A stretch of 5,909 nucleotides of DNA from Bacteroidales bacterium UBA4073 (GTDB lineage Bacteria; Bacteroidota; Bacteroidia; Bacteroidales; Tenuifilaceae), in the NCBI GenBank assembly GCA_002383425.1, contig DFYV01000125.1, forward strand, positions 4,683 to 10,591, in the 5' to 3' direction. Positions 1 through 5,909 of this stretch are shown here, piece by piece. How positions within the stretch are numbered: the stretch's first letter is position 1; each line of letters begins with the position of its first letter. The translations under genes and the position numbers were made by a program. Under the pieces are notes generated by a model. The model searched no databases and had not been told where the DNA came from. It saw only the letters and a program-made list of their open reading frames with translations.

Positions 1-22
1 GGCCTTTTTTGACTGGACTCAT
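1..22 (-). CDS. Possible first codons of the next minus-strand gene (cut by the left edge)
   Basis: An ATG at 22-20 opens a frame reading MSPVKKG before the window ends. It directly abuts the TAA of an 11-codon TTG-initiated frame (58-23) that sits eight bases after a GGAGGTGA motif. If both are translated, the short frame could act as a coupled leader peptide. Only seven codons are visible, so no family can be named, and this may be non-coding. Confidence 0.18.
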
Positions 23-66
23 TTAATCAAAAATTATCAAAACATGTAAAAGTTTCAATTTATGAT

Positions 67-74
67 TCACCTCC
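67..74 (-). promoter_or_regulatory. Strong Shine-Dalgarno-like site GGAGGTGA
   Basis: The minus strand reads GGAGGTGA, an eight-base complement to the usual 16S rRNA 3' end. Eight bases later is a TTG codon (58-56) that opens an 11-codon frame ending in TAA at 25-23. An in-frame ATG (22-20) follows directly. Bacteroidota genes seldom depend on such sites, so this one may be chance. Neither of the visible genes has an equally strong match. Confidence 0.3.
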
Positions 75-101
75 GAAAAGTCTCTTTCATTGCATGCAAA
101 C

Positions 102-109
102 CAAAAATA
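102..109 (-). promoter_or_regulatory. Possible -7 promoter element directed toward the left edge
   Basis: The minus strand reads TATTTTTG, an exact TAnnTTTG match. It lies 28 bases upstream of the GGAGGTGA motif at 74-67. No TTTG -33 box is visible at the expected distance upstream. The spacing from promoter to ribosome-binding-like site to start codon is sensible, but the evidence is only motif matching in AT-rich DNA. Confidence 0.3.
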
Positions 110-228
110 CTCACGATTTAGAGATAACACGATAGCACGTGATGTATAAAGATTTTAATAATTTCCTTTAGTCTAGATTAGTGTACATAGTGATTAACAC
201 CGATATGTATTCTTATTGCTCCCATTTT

Positions 229-340
229 GTGCTTTCGTTCCTTCGTTCCTTCGTTCCTTCGTCCCTTCGTGCTTTCGTGCTTTCGTCCCTTCGTGCTTTC
301 GTGCTTTCGTGCCTTCGTGCCCTCGTGCTTTAGTGGTTTT
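229..340. repeat. 8-bp tandem repeat array, about 14 units
   Basis: Fourteen consecutive octamers fit GTNCYTTC on the plus strand, with no insertions or deletions across 112 bases. In order they are GTGCTTTC, three GTTCCTTC, GTCCCTTC, two GTGCTTTC, GTCCCTTC, two GTGCTTTC, GTGCCTTC, GTGCCCTC, then the degenerate GTGCTTTA and GTGGTTTT. Units 5-7 (261-284) and 8-10 (285-308) are an exact 24-bp duplication. The array starts 34 bases past the kinase stop codon, in what would be its 3' untranslated region. Translated, it yields low-complexity strings of F, V, P, S, C and R, and such reading frames are very probably not genes. Function is unknown. Confidence 0.95.
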
Positions 341-374
341 CGGAGCATACTCATCTATAGCAGTTTTAGCGCAG

Positions 375-3290
375 CTAATTTATCAGCAACCTATCAATTT
401 CGAGCAGCATTTGCTGGGTGTGTATGGGTTTTTCGAGTACGGTATCGAAGCCACATTCGGCCAGCTTGGTGCTCGATATGGTTTCGGGGTATGCGGTTTG
501 TCCAACAACCGGTAGGTTGCCGTTTATGGATTTTATCATGCGGGTGGCCTCAAAGCCATCCATTTCGGGCATAACTAAATCCATCAGGATTAGGTGAACA
601 GGTTCACCCTTACGAACGTAGTCCAATGCTTCCAAACCATTGCGTGCCCACACCAGCTTAGCTTTTGTTTTCTGGAGGGCTGCCTTAAAAAATACGAAGT
701 TGGCGTCAATATCATCGGCAATAAGTATTATTTTGCCATCCCAGTTGTACTCCTTTAATCCGTTTCCAATACTTACATTTTCAAACTTTAGATTTACAGG
801 AATAAAAGGGATGGTAAAGAAAACACTTGTACCTGAGCCTGGGGTGCTATTAATCCAAATTTTTCCGCCCAGCTTTTCGACCACGTGTTTCGATATGGCT
901 AATCCAAGCCCAAGTCCACCATACCTTCGTGTGCTGGAGCTATCGGCTTGACGAAATGGGTTGAAAATGTAGTTGAGCTTGTCGGGCTCAATACCTATTC
1001 CACTATCAACAACAAAGAACAGAAGGTTGTTTTCGTCCTTAATGCTATAGCCAAACTCCACAAATCCGTTTGGGGTGAACTTAAACGAGTTGGCGATAAG
1101 GTGTTTTAGAACCTGTTTTATTCGGTTAGGGTCACTCACGATAACCATGTCGTCCTGAACGATTTCCTTGCGTAGGTTAAGTTTAATCAGGGAACTACCC
1201 CTTTCCTGTTCCTCGAAGGTGTTGTATATCTCGTTCATCAAGGCGTTTACAGAGAATTCGGTTTTACTGATCTTAATGTCGCCAGCCTCAATTTGTGATA
1301 TTTCCAGCAGGTCCTCAATGATCTGAAGTAGTTCCTGCGAATTTTTATAGATGATATCATTAAAGCCGCTGCGTTCAAATTGTCCCAGATGCGGGTCGCT
1401 TAAAACCGATGAAAAACCAATAATGGCGTTCAGCGGCGTTCTGATTTCGTGCGAGATATTGTTCAGGAAGTTTGTTTTTATCTTATCCGATTCCTCAGCT
1501 TTATTCCTGGCAAGTATCAGCTCCTTTTCGTATTCTTTACGGCGGGTGATGTTTTCAAAGATTGCAAGTATGTATTGCAGTTTCGATTCGGAGATAACAG
1601 GTGAGAACGAAGCACTAACCCAAACCCGTTCGTTGTTTTTCCCGGTCAGCTGCAGTTCACCTTGCCAGTTCTTCCCTGCCCTTACGGTATCGAGCGCTTT
1701 TTGAATTTGCTTACCACCGTTGTATTCCAGGTTGATGTCGATTATGCTTTTGCTATAAAGCTTGTCGATGGTTAACCCTGTAATTTCAGTAAAATTGGGA
1801 TTTATAAACTCAAATTCAAAGTAGGGTGATAGAATAACAATGCTTACAGGGGTAAATTCGATTGCTTTTGATAGCACATCGCGGTAATGCTCAATTTCCT
1901 TTTTTCGGGTATTATCCACCAGCAAACCGCCAACCTTCAACCTGTTGTTTACCCCAATGAATTTGAATCGGTGGAGCTGGTAATACTTTAGTAAGCCTTC
2001 AGCGTCAATCAGCTGCAAATCGGTTACGTTAAAAACCGGGTCAGTGGCAATCACTTTGGCATTGGCCATGAACTGATTCAAATCGGCGTTCCCGAACAGG
2101 TGTTTTAGGTAATGATTTTGGAAAGTTACCTCATGGGTTAGGCTGTCTTCGATGAAAACTCCAAAGGGAAGGGAATCAATAAATACGGTAAACTGGTTTT
2201 CGGTTTGCCTGAGTATTTCCTCGGTAAGGTGATGTCCGGTAATATCGTTGAATTCCTCGGCAATGGCTACAATATTGCCATGATCGTCAGTTAATGGGTA
2301 GGCATGTAGTTCAACTACAATCGAACTGCCAGTTGGTAAAAAACGTGACTCCTCTCTTTTAATCTCGGGTGAACCGTTCAGAATGCTTATAACAGGACAA
2401 TCGGCGGTATGGCAGTAAACACTCCCAAACGACTCATAGCACAGGGGGTTATCCTGTTTTCCAACCGAAATAGATGTAAGCTTTTCGAATTGCTTATTCT
2501 GGAATATCACCCTAAAATCTTTATCGATAATCCTTAGCCCTACGTTAGATTGATGCCATGCATGCTCAATATTTATTCTTTTAAGAATATCGTTGGGATT
2601 GTTTTGAGTGTCCCTTACCGGTTGCATTCCATTTCTATGGGTTTGGCTCGATGCTTTGGCTATGGAGTAGGCAATAGCTATCAAAATCCCAGGTAGTAGA
2701 ATTGCAATGGGAATTAGAAGACTGCTGCTCCCTTTAACTCCTTGGGCAACAACAAAAGCTGTTGAATCATCTTCAAAGTTTTTTAGCTGGGTTAGAACCG
2801 CAATATCCGATTTGTTTAGAGCATTAAAATCCTTTTCAAGAAAAATAGATATTCGTTTCCCGGTTAGGGAGTTAAATAGCTTAAAAGATTTATCGAGAGG
2901 GTACCAGTATTCAAATTTGGAGCTATTTGAGCTAAATTTTGCCTTTGAGTAGAACCTGTTATTGTGAAGCAAAGCTATACTGGAACCGAAAAGCGAACTG
3001 TCGGTAATTCTGAAAAGATGGGAATCGGTTAAGTTCAATCCGGTTGCGAAAATTATTTCGTCTTGGAACCGATATGGGTTCCCGGCCAGTTTTATGTCGC
3101 AGAAAGTTCGCTCAATGTCCGTAATAACATCACCGTTAACTGCCCGTAGCTCGGAAGTGAGGGTTTGAACTTTTTGTCTGTCGATTTTTTTTGCTAATTG
3201 CCAAACCATTACCGATAGTAGGGTTATTGCAATTAGCGAGAGCATCAGTACAATTTTGTAAAACGAGAAAAACTTAAAAAACTTTCTCAC
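375..3290 (-). CDS. Membrane-bound hybrid sensor histidine kinase (PAS-PAS-PAS-HisKA-HATPase-REC)
   Basis: This 971-residue inner-membrane signal transducer should autophosphorylate on His and pass the phosphate to its own receiver. TM1 is at about 12-33 after a basic N-terminus. An extracytoplasmic sensor of no family I recognise spans about 34-188, and TM2 about 189-211. PAS 1 (about 235-350) carries C284, C293 and C298 and ends with a PAC-like EEFNDITG. PAS 2 (about 365-470) is degenerate and PAS 3 (about 473-583) ends in FENITRRKEYEKEL. HisKA has H614 in SHEIRTPLNAIIGFS. The ATPase domain shows N734, D762-x-G-x-G, the F-box FNPFRQAD and GGLGLGL. The receiver (about 852-968) has acidic D859/D860, phospho-acceptor D904, T932 and K954. 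All catalytic residues are intact. The start is GTG at 3290: an in-frame TAA lies two codons upstream, and this start gives a normal charged end before TM1. The first ATG (residue 16) would cut into TM1. There is no DNA-binding output domain, so a phosphotransfer partner elsewhere is likely. The signal is unknown. Confidence 0.96.
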   Translation of the reverse strand: MRKFFKFFSFYKIVLMLSLIAITLLSVMVWQLAKKIDRQKVQTLTSELRAVNGDVITDIERTFCDIKLAGNPYRFQDEIIFATGLNLTDSHLFRITDSSLFGSSIALLHNNRFYSKAKFSSNSSKFEYWYPLDKSFKLFNSLTGKRISIFLEKDFNALNKSDIAVLTQLKNFEDDSTAFVVAQGVKGSSSLLIPIAILLPGILIAIAYSIAKASSQTHRNGMQPVRDTQNNPNDILKRINIEHAWHQSNVGLRIIDKDFRVIFQNKQFEKLTSISVGKQDNPLCYESFGSVYCHTADCPVISILNGSPEIKREESRFLPTGSSIVVELHAYPLTDDHGNIVAIAEEFNDITGHHLTEEILRQTENQFTVFIDSLPFGVFIEDSLTHEVTFQNHYLKHLFGNADLNQFMANAKVIATDPVFNVTDLQLIDAEGLLKYYQLHRFKFIGVNNRLKVGGLLVDNTRKKEIEHYRDVLSKAIEFTPVSIVILSPYFEFEFINPNFTEITGLTIDKLYSKSIIDINLEYNGGKQIQKALDTVRAGKNWQGELQLTGKNNERVWVSASFSPVISESKLQYILAIFENITRRKEYEKELILARNKAEESDKIKTNFLNNISHEIRTPLNAIIGFSSVLSDPHLGQFERSGFNDIIYKNSQELLQIIEDLLEISQIEAGDIKISKTEFSVNALMNEIYNTFEEQERGSSLIKLNLRKEIVQDDMVIVSDPNRIKQVLKHLIANSFKFTPNGFVEFGYSIKDENNLLFFVVDSGIGIEPDKLNYIFNPFRQADSSSTRRYGGLGLGLAISKHVVEKLGGKIWINSTPGSGTSVFFTIPFIPVNLKFENVSIGNGLKEYNWDGKIILIADDIDANFVFFKAALQKTKAKLVWARNGLEALDYVRKGEPVHLILMDLVMPEMDGFEATRMIKSINGNLPVVGQTAYPETISSTKLAECGFDTVLEKPIHTQQMLLEIDRLLIN

Positions 3291-3313
3291 TAATTAAAAG
3301 CATTGATTTTTGC

Positions 3314-3321
3314 CAAATGTA
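3314..3321 (-). promoter_or_regulatory. Candidate Bacteroidota -7 promoter element for the histidine kinase
   Basis: The minus strand reads TACATTTG, an exact match to the TAnnTTTG -7 element of Bacteroidota housekeeping promoters. No clean TTTG -33 box is present; the matching position falls in the T-tract of the preceding terminator. Transcription from here would begin roughly 17-20 nt before the GTG codon at 3290, giving a very short leader. Its place between a terminator and the gene start makes it plausible, but an 8-base motif with four fixed T/G positions can occur by chance in AT-rich DNA. Confidence 0.55.
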
Positions 3322-3339
3322 AAAATTATTCGTTCATGG

Positions 3340-3367
3340 AAAAAAAAATGGGCATTAAATTATGCCC
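3340..3367 (-). terminator. Rho-independent terminator of the secreted-protein gene
   Basis: Read on the minus strand, GGGCAT and ATGCCC form a perfect 6-bp stem around a 6-nt AT loop. A run of nine T (opposite A3340-A3348) follows after a single A. It begins about 31 nt past the stop codon of the secreted-protein gene and precedes the kinase gene. This is the standard layout of an intrinsic terminator and argues that the two genes are transcribed separately. Confidence 0.85.
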
Positions 3368-3398
3368 GTAATTATTAACAATTGGATGGAAAAGGGTT

Positions 3399-5909
3399 TT
3401 ACCGAATAATAAGTTTTTTAAGATGAACTTTTCCATTGTCCATTTTTAGCCTAACAAGATACATTCCGCTTTGCAGGTTTAGGTTGATTGTTTGCTTGCT
3501 GGCATTGATTTTAGTTTCGTAGAGTAGCACACCATTTATCGATATAATCGATATTGATTCAATTGTATCGCTTGAATTAACAGTAAAATAGTTAGTTGCA
3601 GGGTTTGGGAATACTGAAATGCTTGTGTCGGGGTTAACAATTTCGGTTGCGGTTGGGGTGAGGTTCACGCTGATGATTTCAGATTTAATAGCATCAATAC
3701 TTCCTGAAAACGTATAGTAATCCGGATGCGATACGCTATACGGTAAGCCTACTTCATACCCAATCTGACCGAAGGTTGTTGAACCATTGGTGTCGGTTTG
3801 CTGTTCCGGGTAACCATCAACTTTAACTATGGCATTTGCAACAGGATTACCCTTACTTTGAACATTAAAGGTGATGCTATTGGTGATTTGGTTTAGGGTA
3901 ACATTTAGGGCTGTTGATGAGTTATTTACGCTAAAATCGGTCCGCGAAGTGCTGATAAAGCCCTCGCATTCCACTTCGTAGGAGTAAGTACCCGATGGCA
4001 GGTATAGGTTTGCTATGCCATAGTTGGTTTTGCCTTGCTGGTAAAGTTCTGTTCCGGAATAGATTTTTACCAGGGCATTATTTAGCAGCCATACCCCTTT
4101 AGGCCCGGAACCATTTACGGTAAATTTTACACTGTAAACGCTACCGAGTATTTGGTTGAGGTAAATACTATAGGTGCTATCGGAACATACGTTCAGCCAG
4201 AACTCGGTGTTGATGAATCCATCCTTCTGTACAAGTACTTTCTTAACCCCTTTTGGCAAGTTGAATGAAGCTAACCCGTTAATGTTGGTTTGGCCGGTTA
4301 ACCCATCAATCGTTACCTGAGCATCGGATATTTTACTGCCGGCAATATTGTTAACCAATAGCTGAATGTTGTAGAACACAGGGGTAAGGTTTACTATGTG
4401 ATTGCTGATACCGCCGGGAATGCTGATAAGGGTATCTTTTGGGTTATACCCATCGGCTGAAATGCTAAAAGTATAGCTTCCTGCAGGAATATGAATGGTT
4501 GCGGTTCCATCATCAGCGGTGTATGAGGTTTTACTGTTAACCACGATTTTCGAAAGAGGAAGAGCAACATGGTTATATGCCGACCGTACAAGCAGGTGAA
4601 CGGTATCTTGTTTTGCCAGTTCAACATCAATCGTTTTTCCTATACCGTTGATATCGGTAGTACCCGTTTTTGGTTCAAAGCCAAGAGCATTAACTGCATA
4701 GCTGTACGAACCATCAGGTAGATTGTAAGTAACTGTCCCGGTAGCTGTGCTAATTTTAATGCCATTGTTTATGCTCACAGACGCATTGGGCACAGGGTTG
4801 TCGTTGTTCATTACCCTAACTGCCAGGGGATATTCGTTTGCACTTCCAACGGTAGTTACCTTTGCCTTCCAGCCAGCGTTAACGGTGTTTTCATCGGAGA
4901 TGAACCAGAAGGTGAGCTCTCCGTTCACACTTGTTGATGTGAATGATGGTGGAATAGAACTGCCACAGTAAGTTTCAACTAGAGGGCTTTGGGTGCTTGG
5001 CCCATTGAAAACTAAAAGCCTATCGTATTCACAGTTTGTATGCGATTCAACATCAAAGAGGATAAACTCAACCTTTACCCTTTTGCCGATAGCCCTTGGT
5101 TTAAAGGTTATGATTTTATTTTCGTAGTTGCCATACGAGGCATTTGGCCCGCCGGAATCATAAAACCAGATACTATCCACGTCAATAGTGGCATTATCCA
5201 TCAGTACTTGCCCAACCAACGATGCAGTTCTAAAATTCCATATTTCACAGCTCTTATCGCATAGGCCAAATTGATTGCCAGGAATCACCCGCCAGTAGTA
5301 TGTTGTTTGAGGTGACAATGTAATGTTGATCTTCGATTCGGTTACGCGTTTGAAGTAAGCTAACGAATCGGGATGGGTGCCAATGTAAACATCGTAGAAA
5401 AGGGCATCGGGCGATGCATTCCACGACAGCAAGGAGTATTCAACGTTTAGCTCGTTGTTTGCTGGCTGTGGGTTTTCAGGGCATATAGGGAGTTGTTGGG
5501 GAATATAACATTCTACCTTGGCCTTCCACCCGGGAGTAGTTTGTGAACCATCGGATGTGAAACGGAAAGTAACGTTTTTACCACTGGTATAAAAGGATGC
5601 TGGCAGTATATTTCCATTATATGGACTTCCTGCAATTGCATTCGAGTTGACGCTCGGACCATCGAAAGCGTATAGATAATCGTAACCCGATTCGGAACTG
5701 AATGCCAAAAATTCCACATGATATTTTTGAATATCATTTAATGCTTCAAAGGTTAGCGTATGGCTTTCGTTGTTACTGTAGTCTGCATTTTCACCGCCGG
5801 AGTCGGTAAATAGCGTGCTGCACGTGTTTACTGTTCCGGTTAACATTTTAGTAACCTCAAAAAGTGCTACTGGAATGGAAACATTTTTTTGTTGGGTTGC
5901 TTTGGGGTA
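3399..5909 (-). CDS. Secreted CUB / Fn3 / PEGA-repeat protein with T9SS type A sorting domain (5' partial)
   Basis: This is a large extracellular, probably surface-anchored, modular protein without a recognisable catalytic domain in the visible part. The frame ends in TAA at 3401-3399 and stays open to the right edge, giving 836 visible residues, numbered here from the edge. Domains in order are CUB 1 (about 25-134, with GYDYLYAFDGP), a Fn3-like domain (about 141-228, ending in TTYYWRV and WNFRT), CUB 2 (about 239-354, with CEYDRLLVFNGP and the paired C293/C315), five PEGA/carboxypeptidase-regulatory-like repeats (about 360-753) and a T9SS sorting domain (about 761-836, with VFPNPA, GMYLVRL and a basic KKLIIR end). 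CUB 1 lacks the cysteine pair kept in CUB 2. By family knowledge such proteins cross the outer membrane through the T9SS after Sec export and lose the C-terminal domain. Binding of glycans, proteins or other cells is inference. No signal peptide is visible, so the true start and perhaps further domains lie beyond the window. An ATG at 5846 is in frame but would start directly at the CUB fold. Confidence 0.93.
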   Translation of the reverse strand, partial: YPKATQQKNVSIPVALFEVTKMLTGTVNTCSTLFTDSGGENADYSNNESHTLTFEALNDIQKYHVEFLAFSSESGYDYLYAFDGPSVNSNAIAGSPYNGNILPASFYTSGKNVTFRFTSDGSQTTPGWKAKVECYIPQQLPICPENPQPANNELNVEYSLLSWNASPDALFYDVYIGTHPDSLAYFKRVTESKINITLSPQTTYYWRVIPGNQFGLCDKSCEIWNFRTASLVGQVLMDNATIDVDSIWFYDSGGPNASYGNYENKIITFKPRAIGKRVKVEFILFDVESHTNCEYDRLLVFNGPSTQSPLVETYCGSSIPPSFTSTSVNGELTFWFISDENTVNAGWKAKVTTVGSANEYPLAVRVMNNDNPVPNASVSINNGIKISTATGTVTYNLPDGSYSYAVNALGFEPKTGTTDINGIGKTIDVELAKQDTVHLLVRSAYNHVALPLSKIVVNSKTSYTADDGTATIHIPAGSYTFSISADGYNPKDTLISIPGGISNHIVNLTPVFYNIQLLVNNIAGSKISDAQVTIDGLTGQTNINGLASFNLPKGVKKVLVQKDGFINTEFWLNVCSDSTYSIYLNQILGSVYSVKFTVNGSGPKGVWLLNNALVKIYSGTELYQQGKTNYGIANLYLPSGTYSYEVECEGFISTSRTDFSVNNSSTALNVTLNQITNSITFNVQSKGNPVANAIVKVDGYPEQQTDTNGSTTFGQIGYEVGLPYSVSHPDYYTFSGSIDAIKSEIISVNLTPTATEIVNPDTSISVFPNPATNYFTVNSSDTIESISIISINGVLLYETKINASKQTINLNLQSGMYLVRLKMDNGKVHLKKLIIR
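3402..3629 (-). other. T9SS type A C-terminal sorting domain (part of the secreted protein)
   Basis: These are the last 76 residues of the secreted protein. The layout is typical of the family: a VFPNPA box after a short linker, then a strand-rich stretch with SISIISINGVLLYE, a GMYLVRL box and a lysine-rich strand ending in IIR just before the stop. In known T9SS cargo this domain directs translocation through the outer membrane and is then cleaved, with the cargo released or attached to lipopolysaccharide. The type A assignment rests on the motif pattern alone. Confidence 0.92.
3651..4832 (-). other. Five tandem PEGA / carboxypeptidase-regulatory-like repeats (part of the secreted protein)
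   Basis: Five diverged repeats of about 73-88 residues occupy visible residues 360-753. Each opens with a hydrophobic strand and a proposed variable element (for example NPVPNASVSIN or NPVANAIVKVDG), then a T-x-x-x-G-x-A/T turn. The hallmark is a P-x-G-x-Y-x-x-x-V-x-x-x-G-[FY] element, at residues 397-411, 474-488, 551-565 and 637-651. The fifth copy keeps only a loose version (about 716-732). Such beta-sandwich modules usually act as spacers or binding surfaces on exported proteins. The copies differ too much at the protein level for this to be a recent duplication. Confidence 0.8.

Larger units (their letters stand above)
1..228. other. AT-rich intergenic stretch left of the repeat array
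   Basis: I see no complete gene, tRNA or convincing terminator here. On the minus strand CACGAT-like words recur (112-117, 128-133 and CACGTGAT at 136-143, plus-strand reading), which may be incidental. Short palindromes TGCATGCA (91-98) and CACGTG (136-141) are present. Possible expression signals toward the left edge are listed separately. The kinase transcript shows no obvious stop signal between 374 and here. Confidence 0.6.

Noticed and set aside
67..74. Plus-strand TCACCTCC as a remnant of a 16S rRNA 3' end.
   Set aside because: Only the anti-Shine-Dalgarno core matches. The flanking bases do not resemble the end of a 16S gene and no rRNA sequence is seen nearby.
181..200. Imperfect inverted repeat GTGT...ACAC as a terminator for the kinase transcript.
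   Set aside because: Only four outer base pairs are continuous, there is a mismatch inside, and no T-tract follows on either strand.
229..340. CRISPR array.
   Set aside because: The units are 8 bp, directly abutting and without spacers, so this is a simple tandem repeat.
216..574. Two overlapping plus-strand reading frames of 99 and 115 codons across the repeat array.
   Set aside because: Their N-terminal halves are just the octamer array read in two frames (repeated F-V-P-S-C-F-R strings) and their C-terminal halves are antisense to the kinase receiver domain.
3290..3399. The secreted protein and the kinase as one operon.
   Set aside because: A strong intrinsic terminator with a nine-T tail lies between them and a promoter-like element follows it.
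5844..5846. ATG as the start of the secreted protein, with GAGG eight bases upstream resembling a ribosome-binding site.
   Set aside because: The frame is open upstream to the edge and a protein starting here would enter the CUB fold within a few residues with no signal peptide, which conflicts with the T9SS sorting domain. The GAGG encodes part of the protein.

Overview
The window looks like a chromosomal fragment of a member of the Bacteroidota. Two independent signs point there. One protein ends in a type IX secretion system (T9SS) C-terminal sorting domain, which is known only from that phylum and close relatives. The sequence just upstream of the second gene contains TAnnTTTG, the -7 promoter element typical of these bacteria. 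Base composition is moderately AT-rich. I cannot name a genus.

Both recognisable genes lie on the minus strand, so the window reads from right to left. From the right edge down to 3399 is a large secreted modular protein whose 5' end is cut off by the window. It has a CUB domain, a fibronectin-III-like domain, a second CUB domain, five tandem PEGA/carboxypeptidase-regulatory-like beta-sandwich repeats and a C-terminal T9SS sorting domain. A well-formed intrinsic terminator (about 3340-3367) follows it. The next 50 bases hold a Bacteroidota-type promoter candidate and a very short leader, and then a GTG-initiated hybrid histidine kinase (3290-375). The kinase has two membrane segments, an extracytoplasmic sensor, three PAS-like domains, HisKA, HATPase and a receiver domain, all with intact catalytic residues. 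The terminator/promoter pair suggests the two genes are neighbours but separate transcription units, so a functional link is not demonstrated.

Left of the kinase is 374 bases with no convincing gene. It contains a conspicuous array of 8-bp tandem repeats (229-340) with a 24-bp higher-order duplication inside it. Between the array and the left edge is AT-rich sequence with a possible minus-strand promoter, a strong Shine-Dalgarno-like motif and perhaps the first codons of the next gene. The array and this leftmost arrangement are the least explained parts of the window. The two large genes belong to well-known architectures, and I do not see a clearly new multi-gene system here.
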